A stretch of 64,000 nucleotides of DNA, from contig CALKXD010000098.1 in assembly GCA_938003855.1 (NCBI GenBank), positions 16,975-80,974 of the forward strand, written 5' to 3'. Below are positions 26,145 through 34,406 of this stretch, in pieces; within the stretch, counting starts at the first letter, position 1; each line of letters begins with the position of its first letter. The notes under the pieces are model-generated. The model ran no database searches. It was not told the DNA's origin and worked only from the letters and a program-made list of their open reading frames with translations. The stretch comes from an uncultured Granulosicoccaceae bacterium (GTDB lineage: Bacteria > Pseudomonadota > Gammaproteobacteria > Granulosicoccales > Granulosicoccaceae). The position numbers and the translations under genes were made by a program.

Positions 26145-27263
26145 TCAGTAGATGAATTCGCGAGCAAAATCATCTACCGTTTTTACCTGATCAACCCCGA
26201 TACCGACGATATAGAGCAACTCTACCGTGTCTGAGAAATCGAGCTTTTCGTTTGGGCTCAGGTAACCAAATGCCGCGCGCCACGCGGAAGTATACTGACT
26301 TGCCAGCACGCCATCAACAAAGCTCTGACTGTATTGTCTGAAGTCGGCTGTGCTGTTTGGTTCGTTGCCATCCTCGATCTTTATGTAGCGTACTTTGCCA
26401 CGCACGAAGTCCAGCGACGATCTCAGCGTGTGGTCTTCATTCCAGACACTGTGCTGCACAAGATGAATGCGCTGTGCAGTGGCGATCTCCGGGAATTGAC
26501 TGTTGATGTTGTTGATCACCGCGACAGTGAAGTCTGACGGGCCGCCCTCGGCAATCCAGACATCCCCCCCTGCGGCGATTGTCGTAACCCAGCGATTGGT
26601 GGCCTGCGCAACCGCCAACTCGCGGTTACTATGCGCGTTCAACCAGTTACTGCCCCACACTGAATTCATCAGTTGCTCTGACTCGGAGACATAACGGTCA
26701 GCGCTCCAGACGCCATAAGTACCACCAACTACCTGCACATTAAGACCGAGTTTAGTAGTTACTGCCAATGCCGCTGCGGCAGCATGGCCATCGTCGCGAT
26801 CAGGCGCGTGGTCAAAATGCAGCGCGACCAGGTCTGTGGATGAATTGAAACCGTTTGCACCAGTGTTGGTGGGTGATGTGACCGGGTTAGTTGCCGGTGT
26901 GGTGCTTGACGACAGTTGACACGACGAACTTCCATTCCAGCCCCAGCCGTCTCCATCGGCGTCGACACATTCAGCCGATGTCGATCCAGCCGATGTGGCA
27001 CTGCTGTCACTGTCACCGATGCGACAGGAGTTCTGTCCGTCCCATCCCCAGCCATCGCCATCTTCATCGACACACGCGCCGGCACTGCTGCCGGATTGCC
27101 CGACGATACAACTCTGGCTGCCATCCCAGCCCCAGCCATCATTGTCGGTATCAATACAGGCACCGGAAGACTGCGCAGCCGCCGGGTTGAGAGTTACCAT
27201 CGACGCCGCGATCAACAGCGCAGTGCCAGCGGCAACACCGGAGTTTAGGACTGACTTAGACAA
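26145..27263 (-). CDS. Secreted protein with three N-terminal GWGW repeats
   Basis: 372 residues from a TTG start; no ATG fits the signal peptide (TALLIAASMVTLNPAAAQ). Three repeats follow at once: CIDTDNDGWGWDGSQSC, CVDEDGDGWGWDGQNSC and CVDADGDGWGWNGSSSC. A Ser/Thr/Asn-rich linker then leads to a domain of about 240 residues containing LVALHFDHAPDRDDGHAAAAAL and LAVAQATNRWVTTIAAGGDVWIAEGGPSDFTV. HFDHAPDRDDGHA looks like a metal- or phosphate-binding segment, but I do not recognise the family. The repeats are shorter than, but clearly of the same type as, those in the 21246 gene 4 kb away. Confidence 0.65.
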   Translation of the reverse strand: MSKSVLNSGVAAGTALLIAASMVTLNPAAAQSSGACIDTDNDGWGWDGSQSCIVGQSGSSAGACVDEDGDGWGWDGQNSCRIGDSDSSATSAGSTSAECVDADGDGWGWNGSSSCQLSSSTTPATNPVTSPTNTGANGFNSSTDLVALHFDHAPDRDDGHAAAAALAVTTKLGLNVQVVGGTYGVWSADRYVSESEQLMNSVWGSNWLNAHSNRELAVAQATNRWVTTIAAGGDVWIAEGGPSDFTVAVINNINSQFPEIATAQRIHLVQHSVWNEDHTLRSSLDFVRGKVRYIKIEDGNEPNSTADFRQYSQSFVDGVLASQYTSAWRAAFGYLSPNEKLDFSDTVELLYIVGIGVDQVKTVDDFAREFIY

Positions 27264-27503
27264 AATGACGTACTCACATAATTCACAGGAACGCGAATAT
27301 TAGAGACACAGTTCCACCAACTCTGTGCGGTGTGTCAAACTTCCGGCGGGGCTGGCAAACCTGAAGATTTTGTCATAAAACAAGGCGCAATTTACGTGTG
27401 CATCCCAAGCCCTGATGCCACACCTACCGCACCGACCACCGGTTTCCTCTAGGGACGGTAAGCAGCTTCCAAGGTGAGGTCGATGCCGGCAAACGGCCTG
27501 TTA

Positions 27504-28352
27504 TCAGTCATCATCACGCATGCGCTCATCGCGGGCGACTTTCTCTGCATAAGCCTCTTTAATTTGCAGCATGACAGAATCAACGTCAGCGGTTTTTTCA
27601 ACCTGGTGAAAATGGCCGGTCAACTGGTGGTCAGGGTGCAGTTTGCCGGTTTCGTACAAGGCCCATATTTCGCTGGCGTAGCGTGAACTCAGTAATTCGG
27701 GAGCAAACTGCCCATAGTAGTTGGTCATATTCTGGACGTCCCGGTCAAGCATGCTGCGAGCGTGGTTGTTGGCTGCAGCGTCCACCGCCTGTGGCAAATC
27801 GATGATGATCGGCCCCTCTTCGTTGACCAGCACGTTAAATTCTGACAAATCTCCGTGCACCAGGCCGGCACAAAGCATACGCATGACGTAGGTCATGACC
27901 AGTGCATGATCCTCACAGGCTTGTTCAGAGCTCATCGAGACATCATTCAGACGTGGCGCGACTTCACCGTCTTCATCGGTCACCAATTCCATCAACAGAA
28001 CCCCGTCGAAACACCCATAGGGCTCGGGAACCCGAACGCCGGCTGCAGCCAGCTTGTAGAGCGCGTCGACTTCAGCGTTGTGCCATTCTTCCTCCTGCTG
28101 AGCGCGCCCGTATTTCGACCCTTTTTCTATTGCTCGACTACGACGCGAATTGCGCCCCTTGCGGCCTTCCTGATATTGCACGGCCTGCTTGAAGCTGCGT
28201 TTATTGGCTTCTTTGTACACTTTGGCGCAGCGTATTTCTGTACCGCATCGAACTACGTAAACGGTGGCTTCCTTGCCGCTCATTAATGGCCGCAACACTT
28301 CATCCACCAGACCATCTTCGACAAGCGGCTGGATTCTTTTGGGGGTTTTCAT
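27504..28352 (-). CDS. RIO1-type serine/threonine protein kinase
   Basis: 282 residues. The RIO-type glycine-loop equivalent is MSGKEATVYVV, with the ATP-anchoring lysine in CAKVYKE. The catalytic loop is LVHGDLSEFNVLV and the metal-binding loop IIIDLPQAVD, both diagnostic of RIO1 kinases. A basic N-terminal insert (EGRKGRNSRRSRAIEKGSKYGR) is typical of bacterial members. In archaea and eukaryotes RIO kinases act in small-subunit ribosome maturation, while the bacterial role is poorly known. The gene is divergent from the 2OG oxygenase gene, with 304 bp between. Confidence 0.88.
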   Translation of the reverse strand: MKTPKRIQPLVEDGLVDEVLRPLMSGKEATVYVVRCGTEIRCAKVYKEANKRSFKQAVQYQEGRKGRNSRRSRAIEKGSKYGRAQQEEEWHNAEVDALYKLAAAGVRVPEPYGCFDGVLLMELVTDEDGEVAPRLNDVSMSSEQACEDHALVMTYVMRMLCAGLVHGDLSEFNVLVNEEGPIIIDLPQAVDAAANNHARSMLDRDVQNMTNYYGQFAPELLSSRYASEIWALYETGKLHPDHQLTGHFHQVEKTADVDSVMLQIKEAYAEKVARDERMRDDD

Positions 28353-28656
28353 AGAGTAAAAATTGATCTGCGCCGTGCAAACGTCGCAAAATCAGCGTGT
28401 GTCGCCTCAACTTTGAAGTGTGAAAACAGCGCATTGTACAACATCCCGACGCTGTGTATGAAAACCTGCCGTACGCCATGCCGGTTGGCAGGCTTCGCCG
28501 GAACCGATAGCGACTCTGATACAGCCACTGCGCAGCGCTAACGGGCCAATCCGTCCGACGTCAAATCGCTGCACCGAAACAGCACCTGAATCTCGTTGTG
28601 TATTGCACACCGGCACTTGGCTTATACTGCAGTTTTCACCAAGACGGAGTCACTCG
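28353..28656. other. Divergent intergenic region, no gene seen
   Basis: The 304-bp gap between the RIO kinase and the 2OG oxygenase must carry both promoters. The 69-aa minus-strand ORF inside it has no recognisable features. I see no strong palindrome. Confidence 0.25.
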
Positions 28657-29628
28657 ATGGCCTATGCGACGGCAAAAACCCTGGACGCGAATGTCATTCC
28701 GGTGATCGACATCACCGCACTTCGCGACGGCAGCAACCCTCAGGTGGTTGCTCAGCAACTGCACGCCGCCAGTCGCGGCCTGGGTTTCATCTACATCAAG
28801 GGACACGGCATCACAGATCAGTCGATCCACTCGGCGCGCGATGCTGCCTACCGTTTTTTCCGGTCTCCCGACCAGCAGAAGTCCAGCGTGACCATATCCC
28901 CCAAGCACCGTGGCTGGCTTAGCCAGGGGCAGTCGAAAATGAAAGACAATGTTCCCGCCGACCTCAAAGAAAGCTATGTGTGGGGGTATCAGGACGCCAG
29001 CGGATTCACCGAGGAAGATCATTCGCTTCGTGGTAAAAATCAGTGGCCGGATTTTGTACCGGAAATGCAAGCCTGTGCGGTGGACTACTTCAGGCAGGCA
29101 CACGAGGTGGCCTTTCAGCTCATGCGCGGGTTTGCCATAGGCCTCAACCTGCCGGAAGATTTTTTCCTGCAGCACGTGCAACGACCTCTCAGCCGGGCGT
29201 CGTTTGTTTATTATCCGGCACAACCGGCAGACAGTGGCGACAATCAGTTCGGGGTTGCACCGCATACCGACTTCGGGGTGCTGACGGTCCTCTGCCAGGA
29301 CAACACCGGCGGGCTGCAGGTTCAGGACATCCACGGTGACTGGATTCATGCACCACCCATCGAAGACACCCTCATCGTTAATGTTGGCGATCTACTCTCG
29401 CGCTGGACCGACGGTGAGTACAAATCTACACCACATCGGGTGGTCAACAATTCCGGGCGTGAGCGTATGTCGCTGGTTCTGGCATTTGATCCGGAGCCAG
29501 ACACCCTGATTGATGCCAGCCAGGTGTTCGGGGAGGCTCACCAGCCACGCGAACCGGCAATCACCTGTGGCGACTACCTGATATGGCGCTTCGCCAAAGC
29601 TTTTTCCTACCGTGAGAAAAACACCTGA
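28657..29628 (+). CDS. 2-oxoglutarate/Fe(II) oxygenase, isopenicillin-N-synthase-like
   Basis: I choose ATG 28657, giving 323 residues; the track start adds 18. The N-terminal DIOX_N block is IPVIDITALRDGS...GFIYIKGHGI. The Fe ligands are in VAPHTDFGVLTVL (HxD) and STPHRVVNNSGRERMSLVLAF, where RMS supplies the 2OG-binding Arg and Ser. The family hydroxylates or desaturates small molecules, and bacterial members often act in catabolism or antibiotic synthesis. It is first in a plus-strand run of oxidative enzymes and leads it by 94 bp. Substrate unknown. Confidence 0.88.
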   Translation: MAYATAKTLDANVIPVIDITALRDGSNPQVVAQQLHAASRGLGFIYIKGHGITDQSIHSARDAAYRFFRSPDQQKSSVTISPKHRGWLSQGQSKMKDNVPADLKESYVWGYQDASGFTEEDHSLRGKNQWPDFVPEMQACAVDYFRQAHEVAFQLMRGFAIGLNLPEDFFLQHVQRPLSRASFVYYPAQPADSGDNQFGVAPHTDFGVLTVLCQDNTGGLQVQDIHGDWIHAPPIEDTLIVNVGDLLSRWTDGEYKSTPHRVVNNSGRERMSLVLAFDPEPDTLIDASQVFGEAHQPREPAITCGDYLIWRFAKAFSYREKNT

Positions 29629-29722
29629 CACGACGCGCCGCAGCAGTTGCACTATTTTGGTCTGTTATACACCGGACTCTTGTGGTAGCTTCGACTGTTG
29701 CACTTACTATACGCAGACCCTT

Positions 29723-30307
29723 ATGAGCGCATGGATAGACATGATCAGCGACGACGACGCTGATCCCGAACTACTGGATACACTGGCCCTTGCACGCACT
29801 CCGCATGGCACAGTCGACAACGTTATGCGTGTACATTCGCTGCGACCCAATACCATGCGCGGGCATGTCACTCTGTATCGCGCTGCACTGCACGACGACA
29901 CCAACACGCTACCCACCTGGTTGCAGGAAACTATCTCTTCTTATGTCTCGATCCTCAACAAGTGTGACTACTCCCTGGCCAACCACTGGGCCAATGCCAG
30001 ACACCTGATCAGCGATGATACCCGCGCCGATCAGATAGCAGCGGCTCTGCACAGCGATAATCCCGCATCGGTGTTCGACGGTGCTGAACTGGCACTGATG
30101 CAGTACGCCCGTAAACTGACTCTGGCTCCAGCTGATATGCAGGAAACCGATGTTAAAGCGCTGCGTGACACGGGGCTGAACGATGGCGAAATACTAGAGG
30201 CGAACCAGATCGTCGGCTATTTCAATTACGTCAATCGACTGTTAAATGGGTTGGGGGTCACTACCGACGGAGATACTGTGGGTTACTATCAAAGCAACAG
30301 CGACTAG
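29723..30307 (+). CDS. AhpD/carboxymuconolactone-decarboxylase-like protein, CxxS variant
   Basis: I choose ATG 29723, giving 194 residues, typical of peroxidase-related CMD proteins. The helical core has LPTWLQETISSYVSILNKCDYSLANHWANA. In AhpD-like proteins this reads N-x-C-x-Y-C-x-x-H, but here the second cysteine is Ser (KCDYSLANH). The proton-relay His is kept. A two-cysteine peroxidase cycle is therefore unlikely unless another Cys or a partner resolves it. It lies between the 2OG oxygenase and the M29-like gene and probably acts on the same substrate pathway. Confidence 0.75.
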   Translation: MSAWIDMISDDDADPELLDTLALARTPHGTVDNVMRVHSLRPNTMRGHVTLYRAALHDDTNTLPTWLQETISSYVSILNKCDYSLANHWANARHLISDDTRADQIAAALHSDNPASVFDGAELALMQYARKLTLAPADMQETDVKALRDTGLNDGEILEANQIVGYFNYVNRLLNGLGVTTDGDTVGYYQSNSD

Positions 30308-30344
30308 CACTCCAATGAAAGACGACGATCGGCACACTTAAAAA

Positions 30345-31433
30345 ATGGACACGGGCAAATCAGCGGTATCAGTTGGCGCACTCACACTGTTGTGTGACTG
30401 TGTGGGCGGCCGTGCCGGTGAGCGGCTACTGATCGTCAGTGAACCCAAGGGCAACGGCTTCTACGATGACGATGCCCCGGCGCTTACAGCGGCTGCCGGT
30501 CGGGCAATCGGTATGACAGTCTACGAAACCGAAGCGGAAAACTTTATTACTTCAGTGGCCGATACCCAGACACTGGTAAAAACCCTGAGCGGCTTTGACC
30601 ACGTGGTGTTTTTCTCTCGTTTAGGGGATCAGATCCGCTTTTCTGAACACGTCGAAATGCCACCGGCAACCATGTGCTACACGCTCAATCGGGAGTCACT
30701 GAACTCCGCGTTTGGTACCGCCTGTTATCGCGGCTTGTGCGAAGTAAAAAGCGTTATCGATGACGCGTTCCTGAACGCCAGCCACATCCGCGTAACGTGC
30801 CCGAGGGGTACCGAATACAGCGGCAAGCCATTAGCCGGCGAAAAGCCACCGCTGGAAGTCACCTTAAAGCGGTTTCCCATGCTTGTGCCGCAACCTGTAG
30901 CCTGCGAGGGTTTTAGCGGTCAGATAGCCTTAAGCCGCTTTTTAATTGGCACCGGGTCGCGCTTCTACGAGCCCTACTATCTGCCGTTGCCGACTGATGT
31001 CATGGCCATGGTCAGTAACAATCGCATCACACACTTTGACGGCACCGCCCGGGACGTCGAAGCGGTCGAACAACATTACCGGCACGTGGCCGGACAATTC
31101 GCCATAGACCCCTGGTATATCCACTCCTGGCACGCTGGTATGCACCCGGGTTGTCAGTTCAGCAATGATGCAGAGTCCGATATCATCCGCTGGTCCGGCA
31201 GCGCCTTCGGCAGTCCTCGAATTCTGCATTTCCATACCTGCGGAAACTACGCACCCGGGGAAATCTCCTGGAATATTCTCGACCCGACAATCACCATCGA
31301 TGGCATCGCTGTCTGGGAGGACGGTTGCCTGCATCCGGAACGCCTGAACAATATGGCAGAGGTTCTGGACCGACACCCGAATCTGGCAGCGCTCTATCAG
31401 CAACCGGTTCGCGAAATCGGTCTGGTGGGTTAA
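30345..31433 (+). CDS. Putative metalloprotein related to M29 aminopeptidases/NicX
   Basis: 362 residues with no signal peptide. A Rossmann-like first half (ERLLIVSEPKGNGFYDDDAPALT) is followed by a C-terminal metal-type region: WYIHSWHAGMHPGC (H260, H263), then ILHFHTCGNYAPGEISWNILDPT (H295, H297, E306). The H-x-H pair and following PGE resemble the M29 (aminopeptidase T) fold, which also includes the ring-cleaving Fe dioxygenase NicX. I cannot decide between peptidase, dioxygenase and something new. Being among oxygenases favours a catabolic enzyme. The family call is tentative. Confidence 0.5.
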   Translation: MDTGKSAVSVGALTLLCDCVGGRAGERLLIVSEPKGNGFYDDDAPALTAAAGRAIGMTVYETEAENFITSVADTQTLVKTLSGFDHVVFFSRLGDQIRFSEHVEMPPATMCYTLNRESLNSAFGTACYRGLCEVKSVIDDAFLNASHIRVTCPRGTEYSGKPLAGEKPPLEVTLKRFPMLVPQPVACEGFSGQIALSRFLIGTGSRFYEPYYLPLPTDVMAMVSNNRITHFDGTARDVEAVEQHYRHVAGQFAIDPWYIHSWHAGMHPGCQFSNDAESDIIRWSGSAFGSPRILHFHTCGNYAPGEISWNILDPTITIDGIAVWEDGCLHPERLNNMAEVLDRHPNLAALYQQPVREIGLVG

Positions 31434-31546
31434 CCCACTGGAAGCCGAGGACTATCGCTGCAACAATAGTCGTCCACCGGCACTGATGCATCAGCACCGC
31501 CCTTCAAGCCCCGAGGTCCGTCAAAAAACATGTTGCCCGACTATCA

Positions 31547-32560
31547 ATGCACACCGTGAAACCGCAGCCTGACGCAATTCTGACTCCGATCACCCAGGCG
31601 CTGCAGGAAGGTGCCCTCACCCGCCGCGAACTCAAAGCTCTGATGCAACGCTCCAACGGCCCTGCCGCGCGGCGGCTGTTGTATTTTCTAGCCACCACGC
31701 TGGCAACCGGCACCCTGGTGTATCTGTCGCAAGGCAGTCTGTGGCAGCTGCCGGCGATGTTTGTGCACGGCATTGTGCTGGTGCATTTTTTCTCGCTACA
31801 ACATGAGTGCATTCACTACACGGCATTCAAAACCCGTCGCCTCAACGATATCGTCGGTAATTTCTGCGGGATGGTGATCATGTTGCCGAATCGCTTCTTC
31901 CGCTATGAACACTGCGATCACCATACCTACACACAGTTGAGGGGCTCTGACCCCGAGATGATTCCGCTGCCGCAAACCGTATCCGGCTACCTCTATTATC
32001 TGTCGTCAATCCCCTACTGGAAAGCCAAGTTCAGCGAGTTGTGGCGTCATGTAAAAGGTGAAATGACGGCGACAGAAAAACGCTTCGTACCGAAAACCGA
32101 GGTCCGCACTCTGATAACAGAAGCGCGATGCCTGCTGGCTTTTTATCTGACCGTGCTGCTGATCTGCGTGGTGTTCAACTGGTGGGCCCCGCTATGGTAC
32201 TGGTGGTTGCCGGTAATTCTCGGCGAACCGGTAATGCGCGCCGTGCGGATGACGGAGCACGTCGGCCGTCCGACCTGCAGCGATTTCAAGGTCAACACGC
32301 GCAGTAATCGCGTAAATCCCATCATGCAGTTTCTCTGCTGGAACATGAACTTCCATGCCGAGCACCACTATGCATCGTCAGTACCGTTTCATGCCCTGCC
32401 CGCACTCCACAAAAAGCTCGATGGCTACGTACACGTTGAGGAAAAAGGCTACCTCGGTGCGCACAAGGACATCCTGCAGCAGTTACTCGGCTTCAGCCCC
32501 CGTGTCGATAGTGGTACTGATGACATAAATCAACAGCGGCCGGATTCAACCCAACCGTGA
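31547..32560 (+). CDS. Membrane fatty-acid-desaturase/hydroxylase-family enzyme (MocD-like)
   Basis: 337 residues with several transmembrane segments and the three histidine clusters of the di-iron membrane desaturase family: HECIH (86-90), HCDHH (122-126) and HAEHH (270-274), plus EHVGRP near 238. The stop overlaps the start of a Rieske ferredoxin gene (GTGA), so the two form an enzyme and its electron donor. The same pairing is MocD/MocE of rhizobial rhizopine catabolism, where the pair is linked to O-demethylation of 3-O-methyl-scyllo-inosamine. A hydroxylase or demethylase of a small polar molecule is therefore as likely as a lipid desaturase. Confidence 0.82.
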   Translation: MHTVKPQPDAILTPITQALQEGALTRRELKALMQRSNGPAARRLLYFLATTLATGTLVYLSQGSLWQLPAMFVHGIVLVHFFSLQHECIHYTAFKTRRLNDIVGNFCGMVIMLPNRFFRYEHCDHHTYTQLRGSDPEMIPLPQTVSGYLYYLSSIPYWKAKFSELWRHVKGEMTATEKRFVPKTEVRTLITEARCLLAFYLTVLLICVVFNWWAPLWYWWLPVILGEPVMRAVRMTEHVGRPTCSDFKVNTRSNRVNPIMQFLCWNMNFHAEHHYASSVPFHALPALHKKLDGYVHVEEKGYLGAHKDILQQLLGFSPRVDSGTDDINQQRPDSTQP

Positions 32561-32931
32561 GTGACACCACACCCGCTCCGTCAGAACACTGGGCGTTCTT
32601 GATTGATCTCGCTTCGCTCGAGAAGAACGATGCCACCGCCGTCGAATTCAACAATCGACTGCTCGCGGTATTCGATACTGTTCAGGGAATATTTGTCAGT
32701 GATGCACGCTGCACCCATGCCGGTGCCAATCTGTGCGACGGGTATTTTGACGGTAGATTTATCGAGTGCCCGTTGCATCAGGGGTTGTTCGACGCCACTA
32801 CCGGCTCAGCGGTCGCCGCACCAGTCACCCGCAACTTGCGCATGTACAAACACCGAACAATAAACGGCAAAATACAGATACTCGTACCGGGCAGCAGGGG
32901 TGAATTACAGCCGGCTGAAAAACCCACATGA
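32557..32931 (+). CDS. MocE-like Rieske [2Fe-2S] ferredoxin
   Basis: 124 residues starting at a GTG that overlaps the desaturase stop. The Rieske ligands are C52-T-H54 (CTHAGANLCDG) and C71-P-L-H74 (ECPLHQGLFDATTG). This spacing and the DGxxxGRFIECPLHQG wording match MocE-type ferredoxins rather than the membrane Rieske subunit of cytochrome bc. It should pass electrons to the di-iron desaturase-family enzyme. No ferredoxin reductase (MocF) is nearby, so reduction would rely on one encoded elsewhere. The cupin gene overlaps its end (ATGA). Confidence 0.88.
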   Translation: MSDTTPAPSEHWAFLIDLASLEKNDATAVEFNNRLLAVFDTVQGIFVSDARCTHAGANLCDGYFDGRFIECPLHQGLFDATTGSAVAAPVTRNLRMYKHRTINGKIQILVPGSRGELQPAEKPT

Positions 32932-33410
32932 CTAAAATTTCAACGGCTGCAACGGACTGGCTGGAAACCCTGACCGGAACCCGCATACGCATCAAAATAG
33001 CGGGCTCGGAGACTGACCACCGGCTCACCGTTATTGACTACATCGAACCGCCCTATAGCAAGCCGCCGATCTTTACCCGTCACGAGTTCGTTGAAGTTTT
33101 CTGCGTTATTGACGGGACGCTTATGTTTCAGTTTCAGGGGCAAGAACGTTTTGAAATTAGCGCAGGCCAGACTGTCACCTGCGCAAGCTGGAAGCCGCAT
33201 TCGTTCTGGAACGAAACCGCCACTCCGGTCAGCGTACAATTGATCTGCTCACCGGCAGGTCTGGATGACTTCTTCAAAGCATCGGATCAACTGCTGACCC
33301 GAAGTCGCCAGTCGGGCCACGACGGGTCCGGGACACTACAAACCGCCATGAAAACACTGAGAACTACCCATGGACTGGAGCATGTTGGCGAGCCGCCGGA
33401 CCAAACCTAA
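32928..33410 (+). CDS. Cupin-domain protein
   Basis: 160 residues. A single cupin fold is indicated by IFTRHEFVEVFCVIDGTLMFQFQGQERFEISAGQTVTCASWKPHSFWNE. Motif 1 has H-x-x-x-E-x-F-x-V and motif 2 ends in PHSFWN. At least one metal ligand of motif 1 is conserved in altered form (one His, one Glu). It overlaps the Rieske gene by ATGA, so the three genes are surely one unit. It could be a small metalloenzyme (isomerase or dioxygenase) of the same pathway or a ligand sensor. It has no HTH. Confidence 0.75.
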   Translation: MTKISTAATDWLETLTGTRIRIKIAGSETDHRLTVIDYIEPPYSKPPIFTRHEFVEVFCVIDGTLMFQFQGQERFEISAGQTVTCASWKPHSFWNETATPVSVQLICSPAGLDDFFKASDQLLTRSRQSGHDGSGTLQTAMKTLRTTHGLEHVGEPPDQT

Positions 33411-33447
33411 CCGGGACCGACAGCCGCTGAGCCGATCGTACCGACCC

Positions 33448-33467
33448 GCAGTGCCAGAGCGCACTGC
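33448..33467. terminator. Hairpin between convergent genes
   Basis: GCAGTGC-CAGAGC-GCACTGC lies in the 88-bp gap between the cupin gene (plus) and the binding-protein gene (minus). It may terminate both, although neither side has a clear T-run. Confidence 0.4.
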
Positions 33468-33498
33468 AAGCCGGTAGATCATATCGCCTGGCAGTGTG

Positions 33499-34269
33499 CT
33501 ACAGACCCCACTTCGCCGCAGTCTCGGCAAAGAAACCACGCGCCTGCTTAATTTTAATCCAGTTGTTCACATAGTTGATCCACACTTGATCATCCTGTGG
33601 CAGCAGCATTGCAATCGGCGTTGGAGCACGTGCAGATTCCACTTCAATGGCTACAATTTTGTCGAATTTCTCGGTGAGAGTGGCACCTTCTATATTCGAT
33701 GTAACGAACACATCAGAGCGGCCGGACAGAACCTCCTGGTGCTGCAACGCAGGTGCTTCCACAGCCTTTATTGAGGAATCTGGAAACCACTCTTTAACCA
33801 GCTTTTCGAACGTGGTACCCAGGGTGGCGGCAACTTTGACGTCAGCCTGGTTGATTGAATCCCAACCGTCAAATCTATCTACTTTATCGACGGTAGTGAA
33901 AGGTCGGATCTCGACCGAAATATAACTGTCCGAGTACCCGGCCGCCTTCATGCGCGCAGCGCTGATCGACGCAGACCCGGTCAGGTGATAGTTACCACCA
34001 ACCACACCGTTAACCAGTGTTTTCCAGTCCGTGGGGACGAACTCGAGCTCAACGCCCATGTCTTTCGCCAGTTCGGTCATAATATCGATGTCGTAGCCCT
34101 TGTAGGTGTTGGTCGCAGGGTCTTTAACGGTCATGGGGTTCCAGTCCCCCGTTGTACCAACCTTAAGCACTCCATCATTGAGAATGTCTTTCAGTGCCGA
34201 GTCGGCGAAAACCGGGGTGGTTGCAAAGCTGACCAGAGCAGCGGTCGCAAGTGCTTTAAATATTCTCAT
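33499..34269 (-). CDS. Polar-amino-acid-type ABC transporter binding protein
   Basis: I choose ATG 34269, giving 256 residues with a Sec signal (ALVSFATTPVFA). The mature protein starts ALKDILNDGVLKVGTTGDWNPMTV, then GYDIDIMTELAKDMGVELEFVPTDWKTLV, the SBP_bac_3 layout. The wording is close to the PheC (cyclohexadienyl dehydratase) branch of this fold, but the ATPase and permease genes start divergently 137 bp away, which favours transport. The ligand is probably an amino-acid-like or small carboxylate compound. It may serve the oxidative locus it adjoins. Confidence 0.88.
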   Translation of the reverse strand: MRIFKALATAALVSFATTPVFADSALKDILNDGVLKVGTTGDWNPMTVKDPATNTYKGYDIDIMTELAKDMGVELEFVPTDWKTLVNGVVGGNYHLTGSASISAARMKAAGYSDSYISVEIRPFTTVDKVDRFDGWDSINQADVKVAATLGTTFEKLVKEWFPDSSIKAVEAPALQHQEVLSGRSDVFVTSNIEGATLTEKFDKIVAIEVESARAPTPIAMLLPQDDQVWINYVNNWIKIKQARGFFAETAAKWGL

Positions 34270-34406
34270 TTCGAGTTCCGTATTTGTTTGAACCGGTATC
34301 GTTGCATGGACCCTCTGGATTTGCAATGTACGCCGCAATCCGCGCATCCTGAAGTGCCGGCTATGATACCCTTTCTACTGCTTCCCAACCCCCTGAGTAA
34401 CCGCAA

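Noticed and set aside
28636-29349. 237-aa minus-strand ORF opposite the 2OG oxygenase
   Set aside because: Antisense to clear HxD and RxS oxygenase motifs; no support for a second gene.
33499-34269. Calling the binding protein a cyclohexadienyl dehydratase (PheC)
   Set aside because: The wording is close to that branch, but the divergent ATPase and permease genes next to it make a transporter binding protein the simpler reading.
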